Position numbers and translations under genes: made by a program. DNA of 53,603 nucleotides from the NCBI GenBank assembly GCA_029571225.1, contig JAKPTF010000020.1, forward strand, positions 1-53,603, read 5' to 3'. The DNA comes from Candidatus Omnitrophota bacterium. Its GTDB lineage: Bacteria > Omnitrophota > Gorgyraeia > Gygaellales > Profunditerraquicolaceae. Position 1 is the stretch's first letter. Every line of letters starts with the position of its first letter. The notes below the pieces were generated by a model. It saw only the letters and a program-made list of their open reading frames with translations. It did no database searches and was not told the DNA's origin. Of this stretch, positions 16,494 to 25,784 are shown one piece after another.

Positions 16494-16961
16494 ATGAAGA
16501 TAATGGATTTTCTCTCAAAGGCCGCGATCCAGGCGGATATCAAGTCCACTAAGAAAGAAGATGTCATCAAGGAAATGGTGGATCTTTTGATTTCCGCCAA
16601 CGAGCTCGATAGATCGGCCCGGAACAAGGTCATCGACGCGCTCATGGAGCGCGAATCGCTCGGCTCCACGGCAATCGGCCAGGGCATCGCGATCCCGCAT
16701 GCCAAGACCGACAGCGTGTCAAAGCTCGTCGGGGCGTTCGCCCTGTCGAAGAAGGGCGTCGATTTCGATTCCCTTGACGGAGAGCCTGTGTACATCTTCT
16801 TCATGCTCCTCGCCGCCCAGGATTCCGCAGGACCGCATCTGAAGGCATTAGCCCGTATATCCCGTCTTTTTAAAGATAAATACTTCCGAGATAACCTGCG
16901 CAATTGCGTTGATGAGAATGCCATCATCAAGGTCATAAGCCAGGAAGACGACAAAATTTAA
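16494..16961 (+). CDS. ptsN: PTS EIIA-type protein (PtsN / fructose-family EIIA)
   Basis: A 155-residue EIIA domain of the mannitol/fructose/nitrogen family. The phosphorylated His is His69 in GQGIAIPHAK, and the helix MERESLGSTAIGQG before it is typical. No EIIB or EIIC domain is attached or nearby, so it is more likely a regulatory PTS output (PtsN-like) than part of a sugar transporter. AGGAAGGAG sits nine bases before the ATG. A longer reading frame from 16398 would translate through tRNA-Gly and is rejected. It begins the run ptsN-yvcK-HPr-EI. Confidence 0.88.
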   Translation: MKIMDFLSKAAIQADIKSTKKEDVIKEMVDLLISANELDRSARNKVIDALMERESLGSTAIGQGIAIPHAKTDSVSKLVGAFALSKKGVDFDSLDGEPVYIFFMLLAAQDSAGPHLKALARISRLFKDKYFRDNLRNCVDENAIIKVISQEDDKI

Positions 16962-16970
16962 AGCCGCGTC

Positions 16971-18209
16971 ATGCTCACGCAGATCACTCGAATCCTGAAG
17001 TGGCTCTATCCGGGCATCGGTATCAAGCGCTGGATGGGATTGAGCGCCTTTGGGGCGCTGCTTCTGATCATCGGGTCGAGCGGCCTGCAGTCCAAAGCGT
17101 TCTTTGTCATACGCCTGCTGGACTGGTGTATTTTACTGCTGGGGATCATTATTCTGATCATGGGGATCAAACGGCTGACCCAGGCCTTTATCGCCGCGGT
17201 CATACCGGCTGCGCGGGAGAACGAGTTAGTCGACATTCTCTATCAGCGCAAACAGCTTGCCCGGGGGCCTAAGATCGTTGCCGTCGGGGGCGGCACCGGC
17301 CTCTCGACGCTGTTGACGGGTCTTAAGGAGTACACGTCGAACATTACCGCCATCGTCACGGTTGCGGATGACGGGGGTTCTTCCGGCAGGATCAGGCAGC
17401 AGTTCGATATACTGCCTCCCGGGGATATCCGCAACTGTCTTGTCGCCCTGGCGGATGCCTCCACCATGATGCGCGATCTTTTTCAGTTCCGCTTCGAACA
17501 GGGGTCGGAGCTGGCCGGGCACAGTTTCGGCAACCTGTTCATAACGGTCATGACGCGGCTCACCGGCGATTTCGAAAAGGCGATCCGGGAGACGAGCAAG
17601 GTCCTGGCGCTGCGGGGCCAGGTCATCCCATCGACATTGAGCAATGTCGTCCTCGTCGCGTCGCACCAGGACGGGACCGTCACGGAGGGGGAGCAGAAGA
17701 TCCCCAGGGCCAACAAGCCGATACGGAACGTTTCCCTGCGGCCCGAAGGGTCTGAGGCGACGCCGGAGGCGCTGCGCGCGATACGCGAGGCGGACCTTAT
17801 CGTCCTGGGTCCGGGGTCGCTCTATACGAGCATCATCCCGAACCTTCTGATCAAGGACATCACGTCTGCCATTTCCGCGTCGCGGGCGATCAAGGTGTAT
17901 GTGTGCAACGTCATGACCCAGCCGGGTGAGACAGACGGGTATTCCGCCTCGAATCATATCAAGGCGCTGATCGAGCATTCGCACCCCGCGCTCATAGATT
18001 ACTGCATCGTCAATACGGGAAAGATCCCGCAGGAACTGCTTGCCCGTTATACGTCTGAGCAGTCGTTCCAGGTCGTGAATGACCGCAAAAAAATCGAGCA
18101 CATGGGGTACCGGGTCGTCGAGGATGATACCATACTGATCGAGAACTTCATCCGCCACGATCCCATGAAGCTTGCCAAGATAGTTCTGGATCTTCTGGAG
18201 GAGATCTAA
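16971..18209 (+). CDS. yvcK: YvcK/CofD-family gluconeogenesis and cell-shape factor
   Basis: A 412-residue protein. Residues 1-80 carry two hydrophobic helices (LSAFGALLLIIGSSGL and LLDWCILLLGIIILIMGI) that anchor it in the membrane. The YvcK domain follows with KIVAVGGGTGLSTLLTGLK, TVADDGGSSGRIRQQF and LPPGDIRNCLVAL; the C-terminal GPGSLYTSIIPNLL and YVCNVMTQPGETDGYS are also typical. In Bacillus, YvcK binds UDP-sugars and is needed for growth on gluconeogenic carbon and for normal wall synthesis. The membrane-anchored form is seen in several Gram-negative lineages. Next to HPr here, as yvcK is to crh in Bacillus. Confidence 0.93.
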   Translation: MLTQITRILKWLYPGIGIKRWMGLSAFGALLLIIGSSGLQSKAFFVIRLLDWCILLLGIIILIMGIKRLTQAFIAAVIPAARENELVDILYQRKQLARGPKIVAVGGGTGLSTLLTGLKEYTSNITAIVTVADDGGSSGRIRQQFDILPPGDIRNCLVALADASTMMRDLFQFRFEQGSELAGHSFGNLFITVMTRLTGDFEKAIRETSKVLALRGQVIPSTLSNVVLVASHQDGTVTEGEQKIPRANKPIRNVSLRPEGSEATPEALRAIREADLIVLGPGSLYTSIIPNLLIKDITSAISASRAIKVYVCNVMTQPGETDGYSASNHIKALIEHSHPALIDYCIVNTGKIPQELLARYTSEQSFQVVNDRKKIEHMGYRVVEDDTILIENFIRHDPMKLAKIVLDLLEEI

Positions 18210-18214
18210 AGGTT

Positions 18215-18484
18215 ATGCCGCTGGTCACCAAAGCAGTGATCGTCAGGAACAAGCAGGGTTTGCACGCGCGCCCTGCCGCTTTATTCGTGCAGGTGGCGAA
18301 TAAATTCGATTCGCGCGTGACGGTCACCTATAACGATGAAAAGGTAAACGGTAAATCTATCATGGGCATCTTGATGCTCGGCGCCGAGCAGGGAATGGAG
18401 ATCACGATCGAAGCCGAAGGCAGGGATGCCGAAGCCGCACTGGCGGAGCTTGAGAAGATAGTCTCGCGAGAGGAAGAGCCATGA
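18215..18484 (+). CDS. ptsH: Phosphocarrier protein HPr
   Basis: An 89-residue HPr. The phosphohistidine is His17 in GLHARPAA and the regulatory serine is Ser48 in VNGKSIMGI (His15 and Ser46 in the usual numbering), so HPr-kinase-type control is possible; no hprK gene is in the window. It overlaps the enzyme I start by four bases (ATGA). With EI and PtsN it can form a phosphate relay from phosphoenolpyruvate. Since no membrane permease is near, its output may be regulatory, acting through PtsN or YvcK; that last step is inference. Confidence 0.95.
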   Translation: MPLVTKAVIVRNKQGLHARPAALFVQVANKFDSRVTVTYNDEKVNGKSIMGILMLGAEQGMEITIEAEGRDAEAALAELEKIVSREEEP

Positions 18485-20211
18485 TTACCCTCAAAGGCAT
18501 AGCGGCAGCACCGGGCATCAATATCGCCCCGGCCTATAAGTTCGGCAAGGAGGAGTTCGAGATTCCCATGCAGCCGATCAAGGCCGAGGATATCCCGCTC
18601 CAGATCCAGCTCTTTGAGGAATCCCTTATTGCGACCCGTAAGGAGATCATCGAACTGCAGAAGCGCATTGCCCAGGAGATGGGTCAGGAGGAGGCGCAGA
18701 TCTTCGACGCGCATCTGCTGGTTCTGGAAGACCGGATGCTTATCGAAGAGGTCATCTCCCGGCTCAAAAAGGACCAGGTCAATGTCCCGTATATCTTTTC
18801 CGAGGTCCTCAAAAAATATATACAGGTTTTTTCAAAGATAGAAGACGAATACCTGCGTGAGCGTATCGCCGACCTCAACGACGTGGGCAAACGCGTCCTG
18901 CGCAACCTCCTGGGCAAGGAGCACCGCAGCCTCAAGGACCTGCAGGAACGCGTGGTCGTGGTCGCGCACGACCTCTCGCCGTCCGACACTGCCGCGATGC
19001 ACAAGCAGATGGTGTGCGCGTTCGTGACCGACATCGGCGGCAAGACGTCGCATACCGCCATCATGGCCAAGTCTCTGGAGATCCCTGCGGTCGTGGGCCT
19101 CGGGGAGACGATCAATAAGATCAAGGCGGGGGACATGCTCATTGTCGACGGGACCATGGGCGTCGTCATCGTCAATCCCGACGAAGAAACGCTGCGCATC
19201 TACCGCGAGGAAGAACAGAAACTGCGGGGCGTCGCGGAGAAATTTTTGCAGGTCAAGGACCTGCCGGCGGTGACGCTCGACGGCCGTACCATCGACGTCG
19301 CCGCGAACATCGAGCTTCCCGATGAGATACCGTCGGTCAAAGTGCACGGCGGCCAGGGAATCGGGCTGTACCGTTCCGAGTTCTTTTACATGAACCGCAA
19401 GGACGCCCCGACTGAAGAAGAGCACTTTCACGCGTATAAATACGTCGCGGAAGAGATGAAACCGTATCCGGTCATCATCAGGACGCTGGACCTCGGCGGG
19501 GACAAGTTCCTTTCACAGTTCGACATGCCCAAGGAGATCAAGCCGTTTTTGGGGTGGCGCGCGATCCGTTTTTGCCTCGCGAACCCCGATATCTTCAAGA
19601 TGCAGCTGCGCGCGATCCTGCGGGCATCCGTATACGGCAAGCTGAAACTCATGTATCCGATGATCACCAGCATCGATGAGCTCAAGCAGGCGAACACGAT
19701 CCTTGAGGAATGCAAGGAAGAGCTGCGCAAAATCCGCCAGCCGTTCGACGAGGAGATCGAGGTCGGGGTCATGATCGAAGTCCCGTCCGCCGCGCTCACC
19801 GCCGATCTTCTTGCCAAGGAAGTCGATTTCTTTTCCATCGGCACCAACGATCTTATCCAGTATGCCCTGGCGGTCGACCGTACGAATGAGAAGGTTGCGT
19901 ATCTGTATGAGCCGGCTCATCCGGCGGTCCTGCGCATGATCAAGAGCATTATCGATGCCGCGCATGCCAACAATATCTGGGTGGGGATGTGCGGGGAAAT
20001 GGCTTCAGATGAAATTTTCACCCCTGTTCTCCTTGGCCTGGGGCTTGATGAGTTCAGCATGCCGTCGCTTGCGGTGCCGCAGATCAAGTATATCCTGCGG
20101 TCCCTGTCTATGGCAGAGGCGCGCAAGATTGCCGAAGAGGCGCTGTCTTTGACCACGGCAAAAGCGGTCGAATCGTTCATGCAGTCGAAATTAAAAGAGA
20201 TCCTCAAGTGA
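18481..20211 (+). CDS. ptsI: PTS enzyme I (phosphoenolpyruvate-protein phosphotransferase)
   Basis: A 576-residue full-length enzyme I that passes phosphate from phosphoenolpyruvate to HPr. The active His is His191 in GGKTSHTAIMAKSLEIPAVVG, within the N-terminal swivelling domain that starts GIAAAPGI. The PEP-binding TIM barrel shows GIGLYRSEFFYMNR, RTLDLGGDK, GWRAIRFCL and VGVMIEVPSA. The GTNDLIQYALAVDR and WVGMCGEMASD segments with the catalytic Cys follow. No GAF domain precedes it, so it is the ordinary form and not the PtsP form. Its ATG overlaps the HPr stop. Confidence 0.97.
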   Translation: MITLKGIAAAPGINIAPAYKFGKEEFEIPMQPIKAEDIPLQIQLFEESLIATRKEIIELQKRIAQEMGQEEAQIFDAHLLVLEDRMLIEEVISRLKKDQVNVPYIFSEVLKKYIQVFSKIEDEYLRERIADLNDVGKRVLRNLLGKEHRSLKDLQERVVVVAHDLSPSDTAAMHKQMVCAFVTDIGGKTSHTAIMAKSLEIPAVVGLGETINKIKAGDMLIVDGTMGVVIVNPDEETLRIYREEEQKLRGVAEKFLQVKDLPAVTLDGRTIDVAANIELPDEIPSVKVHGGQGIGLYRSEFFYMNRKDAPTEEEHFHAYKYVAEEMKPYPVIIRTLDLGGDKFLSQFDMPKEIKPFLGWRAIRFCLANPDIFKMQLRAILRASVYGKLKLMYPMITSIDELKQANTILEECKEELRKIRQPFDEEIEVGVMIEVPSAALTADLLAKEVDFFSIGTNDLIQYALAVDRTNEKVAYLYEPAHPAVLRMIKSIIDAAHANNIWVGMCGEMASDEIFTPVLLGLGLDEFSMPSLAVPQIKYILRSLSMAEARKIAEEALSLTTAKAVESFMQSKLKEILK

Positions 20212-20221
20212 GGCTTGCTCG

Positions 20222-20968
20222 ATGAAAGTGATCATCCTTGCCGCGGGGTACGCGACGCGTCTGTATCCCCGCACGAAGAACTTTCCCAAGCCGCTGCTCG
20301 AGGTCAATCGAAAACCGATCATCGAGTATTTGATCGAGAAGGTGGAACTCATTCCGGCCGCGTCCAAGGTCATCGTTGTCACCAACGCCCGGTTCGCGGA
20401 TATTTTCCGGCGCTGGGCCGAAAAACTGGATACGCATCTGCCCATTGAAGTGCTCAATGACGGCACGAGGACCCCGGAACAGCGCCTCGGCGCAGTGGGC
20501 GATATGTCGCTGGCGTTCCGGAAGGAGTCGTACCGGGGAGATTTCCTGGTGCTCGGCGGCGACAATTTTTTCCAGGACCCGCTTGACGCGTTCATCGGGT
20601 CCGCCCGGCGCAGAAAGAATGCTGCGACGATAGGGGTTTTTGACATTAAATGCAGGAAGGAGGCCTCGCGCTTCGGGGTCGTGAAGCTTGACGCCAGGCA
20701 CAGGGTCGTGGATTTCACGGAAAAACCAAGCGCCCCTCGTTCAAGCCTGATCGCCATGTGCCTGTATTATTTTCCTCAACAGTCACTCGGCCGCATCAGG
20801 GAGTATCTGGCAGACGGCCGAAATTCATCCGATGCCGCGGGCGCGTATATCAAATGGCTTGCCCGCACGTCAACCGTGTACGGTTATCGTTTCGGCCATT
20901 TGTGGGTGGATATCGGAAACAAGCAGACCTATGACAGGATCAATGAATTAACCAGTGGAAAGGAGTAA
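20222..20968 (+). CDS. Nucleotidyltransferase (sugar-1-phosphate type)
   Basis: A 248-residue single-domain Rossmann-type nucleotidyltransferase. The N-terminal signature [19 protein letters not shown] and [17 protein letters not shown] marks the NTP_transferase family of glucose-1-phosphate thymidylyl- and uridylyl-transferases. The metal-binding Asp is in [11 protein letters not shown], and the lysine and glutamate of VDFTEKP bind the sugar phosphate. GYATRL replaces the more usual GGxGTRL. Length and the C-terminal [17 protein letters not shown] (the usual WxDIGTPE site) suit a short monomodular enzyme, but base and sugar specificity cannot be read. It stands between enzyme I and metK without obvious linkage to either. 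Confidence 0.85.
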   Translation: MKVIILAAGYATRLYPRTKNFPKPLLEVNRKPIIEYLIEKVELIPAASKVIVVTNARFADIFRRWAEKLDTHLPIEVLNDGTRTPEQRLGAVGDMSLAFRKESYRGDFLVLGGDNFFQDPLDAFIGSARRRKNAATIGVFDIKCRKEASRFGVVKLDARHRVVDFTEKPSAPRSSLIAMCLYYFPQQSLGRIREYLADGRNSSDAAGAYIKWLARTSTVYGYRFGHLWVDIGNKQTYDRINELTSGKE

Positions 20969-20972
20969 CTGC

Positions 20973-22136
20973 ATGGAAAAGTTCTTCTTCAGTTCGGAGT
21001 CCGTCACGGAAGGCCATCCCGATAAGCTGTGCGATCAGGTGTCGGATGCCGTCCTGGATTCGGTATTGCGCGAAGACCCTGCCGGCCGCGTCGCCTGCGA
21101 GACCTATGTGACCATGGGGCTTTTGATCGTGGGCGGCGAGATCACCACGCATACCTATGTCGATATACATAAGCTGGCCCGGCAGATCATCAAGGATATC
21201 GGTTATACCCACCCGAAATACGGGTTTGATTATCATACGTGCGCTATTATCAATACGATCCACTCGCAGTCGCCCGATATATCCCAGGGCGTCGATACCG
21301 GCGGCGCCGGCGATCAGGGCATCATGTTCGGATACGCGTGCAAGGAAACCGAGGATCTTATGCCCCTGCCGATCTCCCTTGCGCACGCGCTGACGAGCCG
21401 CCTCACCGAAGTCCGGAAAAAAGGCATCCTGAAATATCTTGGGCCGGACGGCAAATCGCAGGTTGGGGTGGAATACCATAATAACAAACCGGTCCGAGTC
21501 GACAGCGTCGTCATCGCATCCCAGCATACAGACGAGGTCCTTGATAAGTCAGGCAATAACATGTCCGATAAGGCGCGCAAGGAGATCATCGAGGTCGTGG
21601 GCAAAGAGGTCCTCAAAAGCTGGGTCGATAAGAACACCAAATATTACGTCAATCAGACAGGCAAGTTCCTGATCGGCGGGCCGCAATCCGATACCGGCAT
21701 GACGGGCCGCAAGATCATCGTCGACACCTACGGCGGCACCGTGCCGCACGGCGGCGGAGCGTTCTCAGGCAAGGACCCGACCAAAGTGGACCGTTCGGCT
21801 GCGTATATGTGCCGGTATATCGCCAAGAATATCGTCGCGGCGGGCATCGCCGAGAAATGCCTGATACAGCTCGCGTACGTCATCGGATACGCGGATCCCT
21901 TGTCGGTGTTCGTCAACACCTACGGGACGGGCAAAATACACGATTCGGCGATCGTCAAACTGGTGCGGGAGAATTTCGAACTGACGCCCAAGGGTATCAT
22001 CAAGTCGTTGAACCTGCTGCGGCCTATATACAGGAAGACCGCCGCATACGGCCATTTCGGCAGGACCGAACCGGAGTTCACCTGGGAAGCCCTTGACAAG
22101 GTCGAGGTTCTTAAAAAAGCTGCGGCAAAAATATAA
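20973..22136 (+). CDS. metK: S-adenosylmethionine synthetase
   Basis: A 387-residue three-domain enzyme that makes SAM from methionine and [29 protein letters not shown] opens the protein (residues 3 onward), [12 protein letters not shown] is the ATP-site signature, and [19 protein letters not shown] is the phosphate loop. The ATG at 20973 lies behind GGAAAGGAG; an upstream GTG at 20955 is inside that site. The adenosylhomocysteinase gene follows after 18 bases, so synthesis and recycling of the methyl cycle are joined. No SAM riboswitch is seen upstream; the intergenic gap is only four bases. Confidence 0.97.
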   Translation: MEKFFFSSESVTEGHPDKLCDQVSDAVLDSVLREDPAGRVACETYVTMGLLIVGGEITTHTYVDIHKLARQIIKDIGYTHPKYGFDYHTCAIINTIHSQSPDISQGVDTGGAGDQGIMFGYACKETEDLMPLPISLAHALTSRLTEVRKKGILKYLGPDGKSQVGVEYHNNKPVRVDSVVIASQHTDEVLDKSGNNMSDKARKEIIEVVGKEVLKSWVDKNTKYYVNQTGKFLIGGPQSDTGMTGRKIIVDTYGGTVPHGGGAFSGKDPTKVDRSAAYMCRYIAKNIVAAGIAEKCLIQLAYVIGYADPLSVFVNTYGTGKIHDSAIVKLVRENFELTPKGIIKSLNLLRPIYRKTAAYGHFGRTEPEFTWEALDKVEVLKKAAAKI

Positions 22137-22154
22137 AATCACCAAGGAGATTGC

Positions 22155-23414
22155 ATGAGATACGATGTAAAGGACTTGAAGCTTGCGAAAAAAGGCGCCT
22201 TGCGCATCGAATGGGCGCGCAACAACATGCCGGTGCTCGGGCTTGTCGCTGCCCGTTTCAAGAAGGAAAAACCGTTGACGGGCCTGTCGATCGCCGCGTG
22301 CCTGCATGTGACGACCGAGACCGCGGTGCTCATGGAGGTCTTGAAGGCCGGCGGCGCCAGCGTCGCGGTGTGCGCTTCAAACCCGCTTTCGACGCAGGAT
22401 GACGTTGCCGCTTCTCTCGTGTCTCATCTGAAAATCCCGGTGTTCGCCATCAAAGGCGAGGATACCAGAACATATTATCGGCATCTGGTGTCCGCGCTTG
22501 CCGTTGGGCCGAACATCACCATGGATGACGGGGCTGATCTCGTATCAACGATCCACCAGGACCCTGCGAAATATTTCAGGAAGCCGATCCTCGGCGGGAC
22601 GGAGGAGACCACGACCGGCGTCATCAGGCTGCGCGCCCTGGCAAACCAGGGGAAATTAAAATATCCCATCATCGCCGTCAATGACGCGCTGACCAAGCAT
22701 ATGTTCGATAACCGCTATGGCACAGGCCAGTCGACGATAGACGGGATCGTGCGCGCGACGAACAAGCTTATTGCCGGGTCGAATTTTGTCGTGTGCGGTT
22801 ACGGCTGGTGCGGACGGGGCCTGGCAATGCGTGCGCAGGGAATGGGCGCAAACGTGATCGTGACGGAGGTCGATCCTCTGCGCGGCCTTGAAGCGGTCAT
22901 GGACGGCTATCGCGTCATGACCATCAAAGAAGCATCGAAGATCGGCGATATTTTCGTCACCGTTACCGGAGACCTCAATGTCATCCGCAAGGAGCATTTC
23001 AGCGTCATGAAAAACGGCGCGATCGTGTGCAATTCCGGCCATTTCAACGCCGAGATCGAGATCCCGGGACTCGAGAAGCTCAAGAAATCCAAGAAGATCA
23101 TCAGGGATTACGTCGAGGAATATACCCTGCGTAACGGTAGAAAAATATATCTCCTGGGTGAAGGGCGCCTTATCAATCTCGCGGCTGCCGAAGGCCATCC
23201 GGCGTCTGTTATGGATATGTCATTTTGCAACCAGGCGCTCGGCGTCGAATATATGAAACAGCATTATAAAGAGATGGACCGGAATGTTTACAAGGTCCCG
23301 GACCCGATCGATAACGAGATCGCCCGTTTGAAGTTAACGTCGATGGGCGTGACGATCGATACGCTGACCGCTGAACAAAAGCGGTATTTGTCAAGCTGGG
23401 AGATGGGAACGTAA
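22155..23414 (+). CDS. ahcY: Adenosylhomocysteinase
   Basis: A 419-residue NAD-dependent hydrolase that splits S-adenosylhomocysteine to adenosine and homocysteine. Substrate segments [14 protein letters not shown] and [11 protein letters not shown], the [18 protein letters not shown] catalytic stretch and the NAD-binding loop [18 protein letters not shown] are all intact. The C-terminal tail ends SWEMGT rather than the familiar K-P-x-x-Y-R-Y, typical of the shorter microbial type. Homocysteine released here is the substrate of the methionine-synthase-like protein at 44.1 kb. AGGAG precedes the ATG. Confidence 0.96.
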   Translation: MRYDVKDLKLAKKGALRIEWARNNMPVLGLVAARFKKEKPLTGLSIAACLHVTTETAVLMEVLKAGGASVAVCASNPLSTQDDVAASLVSHLKIPVFAIKGEDTRTYYRHLVSALAVGPNITMDDGADLVSTIHQDPAKYFRKPILGGTEETTTGVIRLRALANQGKLKYPIIAVNDALTKHMFDNRYGTGQSTIDGIVRATNKLIAGSNFVVCGYGWCGRGLAMRAQGMGANVIVTEVDPLRGLEAVMDGYRVMTIKEASKIGDIFVTVTGDLNVIRKEHFSVMKNGAIVCNSGHFNAEIEIPGLEKLKKSKKIIRDYVEEYTLRNGRKIYLLGEGRLINLAAAEGHPASVMDMSFCNQALGVEYMKQHYKEMDRNVYKVPDPIDNEIARLKLTSMGVTIDTLTAEQKRYLSSWEMGT

Positions 23415-23437
23415 GCAGCTGGCATCACGGGAGGACG

Positions 23438-24403
23438 ATGGCAACGCGCAGGATCGGTGTTTTGACCTCCGGCGGGGATGCGCCGGGCATGAACGCGGCG
23501 ATACGCAGCGTCGTGCGCAGCGCCTCCCATGCCAATATCGAGGTGATGGGGATATTCCGGGGATATGCCGGCCTCATCAATGAAGAGCTCAAGGTCCTTG
23601 ACCATCATTCCGTCTCGAACATCATCGGCCGCGGCGGAACGATCCTCAAGACCGCGCGCAGCCTGGAGTTCCTCACCGAAGAAGGGCAGCGCCGGGCGGT
23701 TGAGATCGTCAGGAAGTATCAGATAGACGGGTTGATCGTGATCGGCGGCAACGGGACCTATGGCGGCGGGATCGTTCTTTCGAAGAAGTGGGGTATCCCC
23801 TGTATCGGTATTCCCGGAACCATCGATAACGATATCAACGGCACGGATTCGACGATCGGCAGCGATACCGCGGTCAATACCGCGCTCGAGGCGATCGATA
23901 AGATCCGTGATACCGTGACCTCCATGGAACGCATATTTGTGGTCGAGGTCATGGGCAGGGATTCGGGATATATCGCTTTGCAGGTCGCGCTTGGCGGCGG
24001 CGCCGAAGACGTGCTGGTGCCGGAACGTAAGTTCGATATCGTGCGCATGTGCCACGATATCGTCGAAGGCAATATCAGGGGCAAGGTCAGCTGGATCGTC
24101 GTTGTGGCCGAAGGCGCTGGCAGCGCCGAATCGGTTGCCAAGCAGATCACGGACCTGACGTCGCTTGAAACGCGCGTCGCGGTCCTTGGCCATGTCCAGC
24201 GCGGAGGCGTTCCGACCGCCAAGGACAGGAACCTCGCAAGCCTCCTGGGCATAGAGGCGGTGCGGCTTCTGTCCGAAGGTCAGTCCGGAAAGGCAGTGGG
24301 CATTATCTCTGACAAGATCAATGTGGTCGATCTTGAATTTGCCGTTACCAGGAAAGAATCGCAGATTGATACGATCTATGAGGCATTGAAGAAACTGACG
24401 TAA
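23438..24403 (+). CDS. pfkA: 6-phosphofructokinase
   Basis: A 321-residue phosphofructokinase. GVLTSGGDAPGMNAAIRSVV binds nucleotide phosphate, the catalytic Asp is Asp130 in GTIDNDINGTD, and MGRDSGYIALQ is the fructose-6-phosphate loop. The residues that separate ATP from pyrophosphate enzymes (Gly in GGNGT and in PGTIDND) are of the ATP type. One oddity: the metal-site Asp of GGDGS in most enzymes is Asn105 here (GGNGTY). It is followed 26 bases later by an aldolase, so the two catalyse consecutive glycolytic steps. Confidence 0.94.
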   Translation: MATRRIGVLTSGGDAPGMNAAIRSVVRSASHANIEVMGIFRGYAGLINEELKVLDHHSVSNIIGRGGTILKTARSLEFLTEEGQRRAVEIVRKYQIDGLIVIGGNGTYGGGIVLSKKWGIPCIGIPGTIDNDINGTDSTIGSDTAVNTALEAIDKIRDTVTSMERIFVVEVMGRDSGYIALQVALGGGAEDVLVPERKFDIVRMCHDIVEGNIRGKVSWIVVVAEGAGSAESVAKQITDLTSLETRVAVLGHVQRGGVPTAKDRNLASLLGIEAVRLLSEGQSGKAVGIISDKINVVDLEFAVTRKESQIDTIYEALKKLT

Positions 24404-24429
24404 TCTCGAAAACAGGAAGGAGAACGAAC

Positions 24430-25755
24430 ATGGGAAGAAGACCGGTTGACGTTGAAAAAATAGTCATGGACCTGATCATGTCGGATGACATGAATGTCAA
24501 GAAGACGCTTGCGAAAAAGATCCTCGATATGGCGTATAAGAAGGGTATTTACCCTTCGAGCATCCACGAACTGTATATGGCGCGGGGCAGGAACGAGTAT
24601 ACGGGCTGCACCATACCTGCCATGAACCTGCGCTCCATGACGTATGACCTGGCGCGGGCGGTGTTCCGCGTCGCCAAACGCAATAATTCAGGCGCTTTTA
24701 TTTTCGAGATCGCCAAATCCGAAATGGGCTATACGAACCAGCCGCCTGTCGAATATACGAGCGTGATCCTGGCAGCAGCCATCAAAGAGAACTGGACCGG
24801 CCCCGTCTTTATCCAGGGCGATCATATCCAGGCCAATGCCAAGAAGTACGCCGAGGACCCGCAGAAGGAGCTTGATGCGCTCAAGGCGCTTATTGCCGAC
24901 GCGATCGCCAACGGCTTCTACAACATCGATATCGACACCTCGACGCTTGTAGACCTGTCGAAGCCGAGCCTCAAGAAACAGCAGTACAATAATTACATCG
25001 CCTGCGCGAAACTGACCCATTTTATCCGCCAGATCCAGCCGCGCGGCATCATGGTGTCGGTGGGCGGCGAGATCGGCGAGGTGGGCCATCAGAACTCGAC
25101 CCCTGAGGACCTGCGCGCGTTCATGGAAGGCTTCAAGGAATCCCTGCGCAAAGGGCTTGTGGGCATCAGCAAGATCAGCGTGCAGACCGGCACGTCGCAC
25201 GGCGGCGTTGTCCTGCCTGACGGCACGATCGCGCAGGTGAAGCTCGATTTCGAGACGCTGCGCACGATCTCCAAGATCGCCCGCGACGAATACGGCATGG
25301 CAGGCGCAGTGCAGCACGGCGCGTCAACCCTGCCCGCAGAGGCATTCCATAAGTTCCCGGAAACGGAGACCGCGGAGGTGCATTTGGCGACCGAGTTCCA
25401 GAACATGATCTATGACAGCAAGCATTTCCCCAAGGACCTCAAGGCGAAGATGTATGAATGGCTCAAGGTCAACGCTGCCAACGAGCGTAAAGAGGGTGAG
25501 ACCGAAGAGCAGTTCTTTTACAAGGCGCGCAAAAAAGCGCTCGGCGCGTTCAAGAAAGACATCATGTCGATGCCCCGCGACCTGCGCGACGCGATCTCCG
25601 CGGAGCTTGAGGCGAAATTCGAATTCCTGTTCAAGCAGCTTAACGCCGTCAACAATAAGGAGCTCGTGGACAAATTCGTGACGCTCAAGCGCGTTATCGT
25701 GCGCAAGCGGCAGGACGGCGCGGAAGTGACGCACGACGGCGAAGGCGCCGATTAG
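24430..25755 (+). CDS. Class II fructose-bisphosphate aldolase-like protein, long form
   Basis: A 441-residue class II (zinc) aldolase, longer than the usual 280-360 residues. The catalytic Asp and first zinc His lie in [16 protein letters not shown] Glu follows in [16 protein letters not shown], and further His residues in [14 protein letters not shown] and [16 protein letters not shown]. The extra length is at both ends: an N-terminal helical part before [16 protein letters not shown] and a C-terminal basic helix region ([17 protein letters not shown], then [17 protein letters not shown]). The pfkA neighbour argues for fructose 1,6-bisphosphate, but tagatose bisphosphate or a related ketose is possible. 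The large FBA-like subgroup is found in other anaerobes. Confidence 0.85.
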   Translation: MGRRPVDVEKIVMDLIMSDDMNVKKTLAKKILDMAYKKGIYPSSIHELYMARGRNEYTGCTIPAMNLRSMTYDLARAVFRVAKRNNSGAFIFEIAKSEMGYTNQPPVEYTSVILAAAIKENWTGPVFIQGDHIQANAKKYAEDPQKELDALKALIADAIANGFYNIDIDTSTLVDLSKPSLKKQQYNNYIACAKLTHFIRQIQPRGIMVSVGGEIGEVGHQNSTPEDLRAFMEGFKESLRKGLVGISKISVQTGTSHGGVVLPDGTIAQVKLDFETLRTISKIARDEYGMAGAVQHGASTLPAEAFHKFPETETAEVHLATEFQNMIYDSKHFPKDLKAKMYEWLKVNAANERKEGETEEQFFYKARKKALGAFKKDIMSMPRDLRDAISAELEAKFEFLFKQLNAVNNKELVDKFVTLKRVIVRKRQDGAEVTHDGEGAD

Positions 25756-25784
25756 TCTTACCGTTTTTCAATCAAGAGGCGGAT

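Noticed and set aside
17226-18158. 310-codon minus-strand frame opposite yvcK
   Set aside because: Antisense shadow; YvcK motifs are on the plus strand.
20969-20972. SAM riboswitch before metK
   Set aside because: Only four bases separate metK from the preceding gene, and no riboswitch core is seen nearby.
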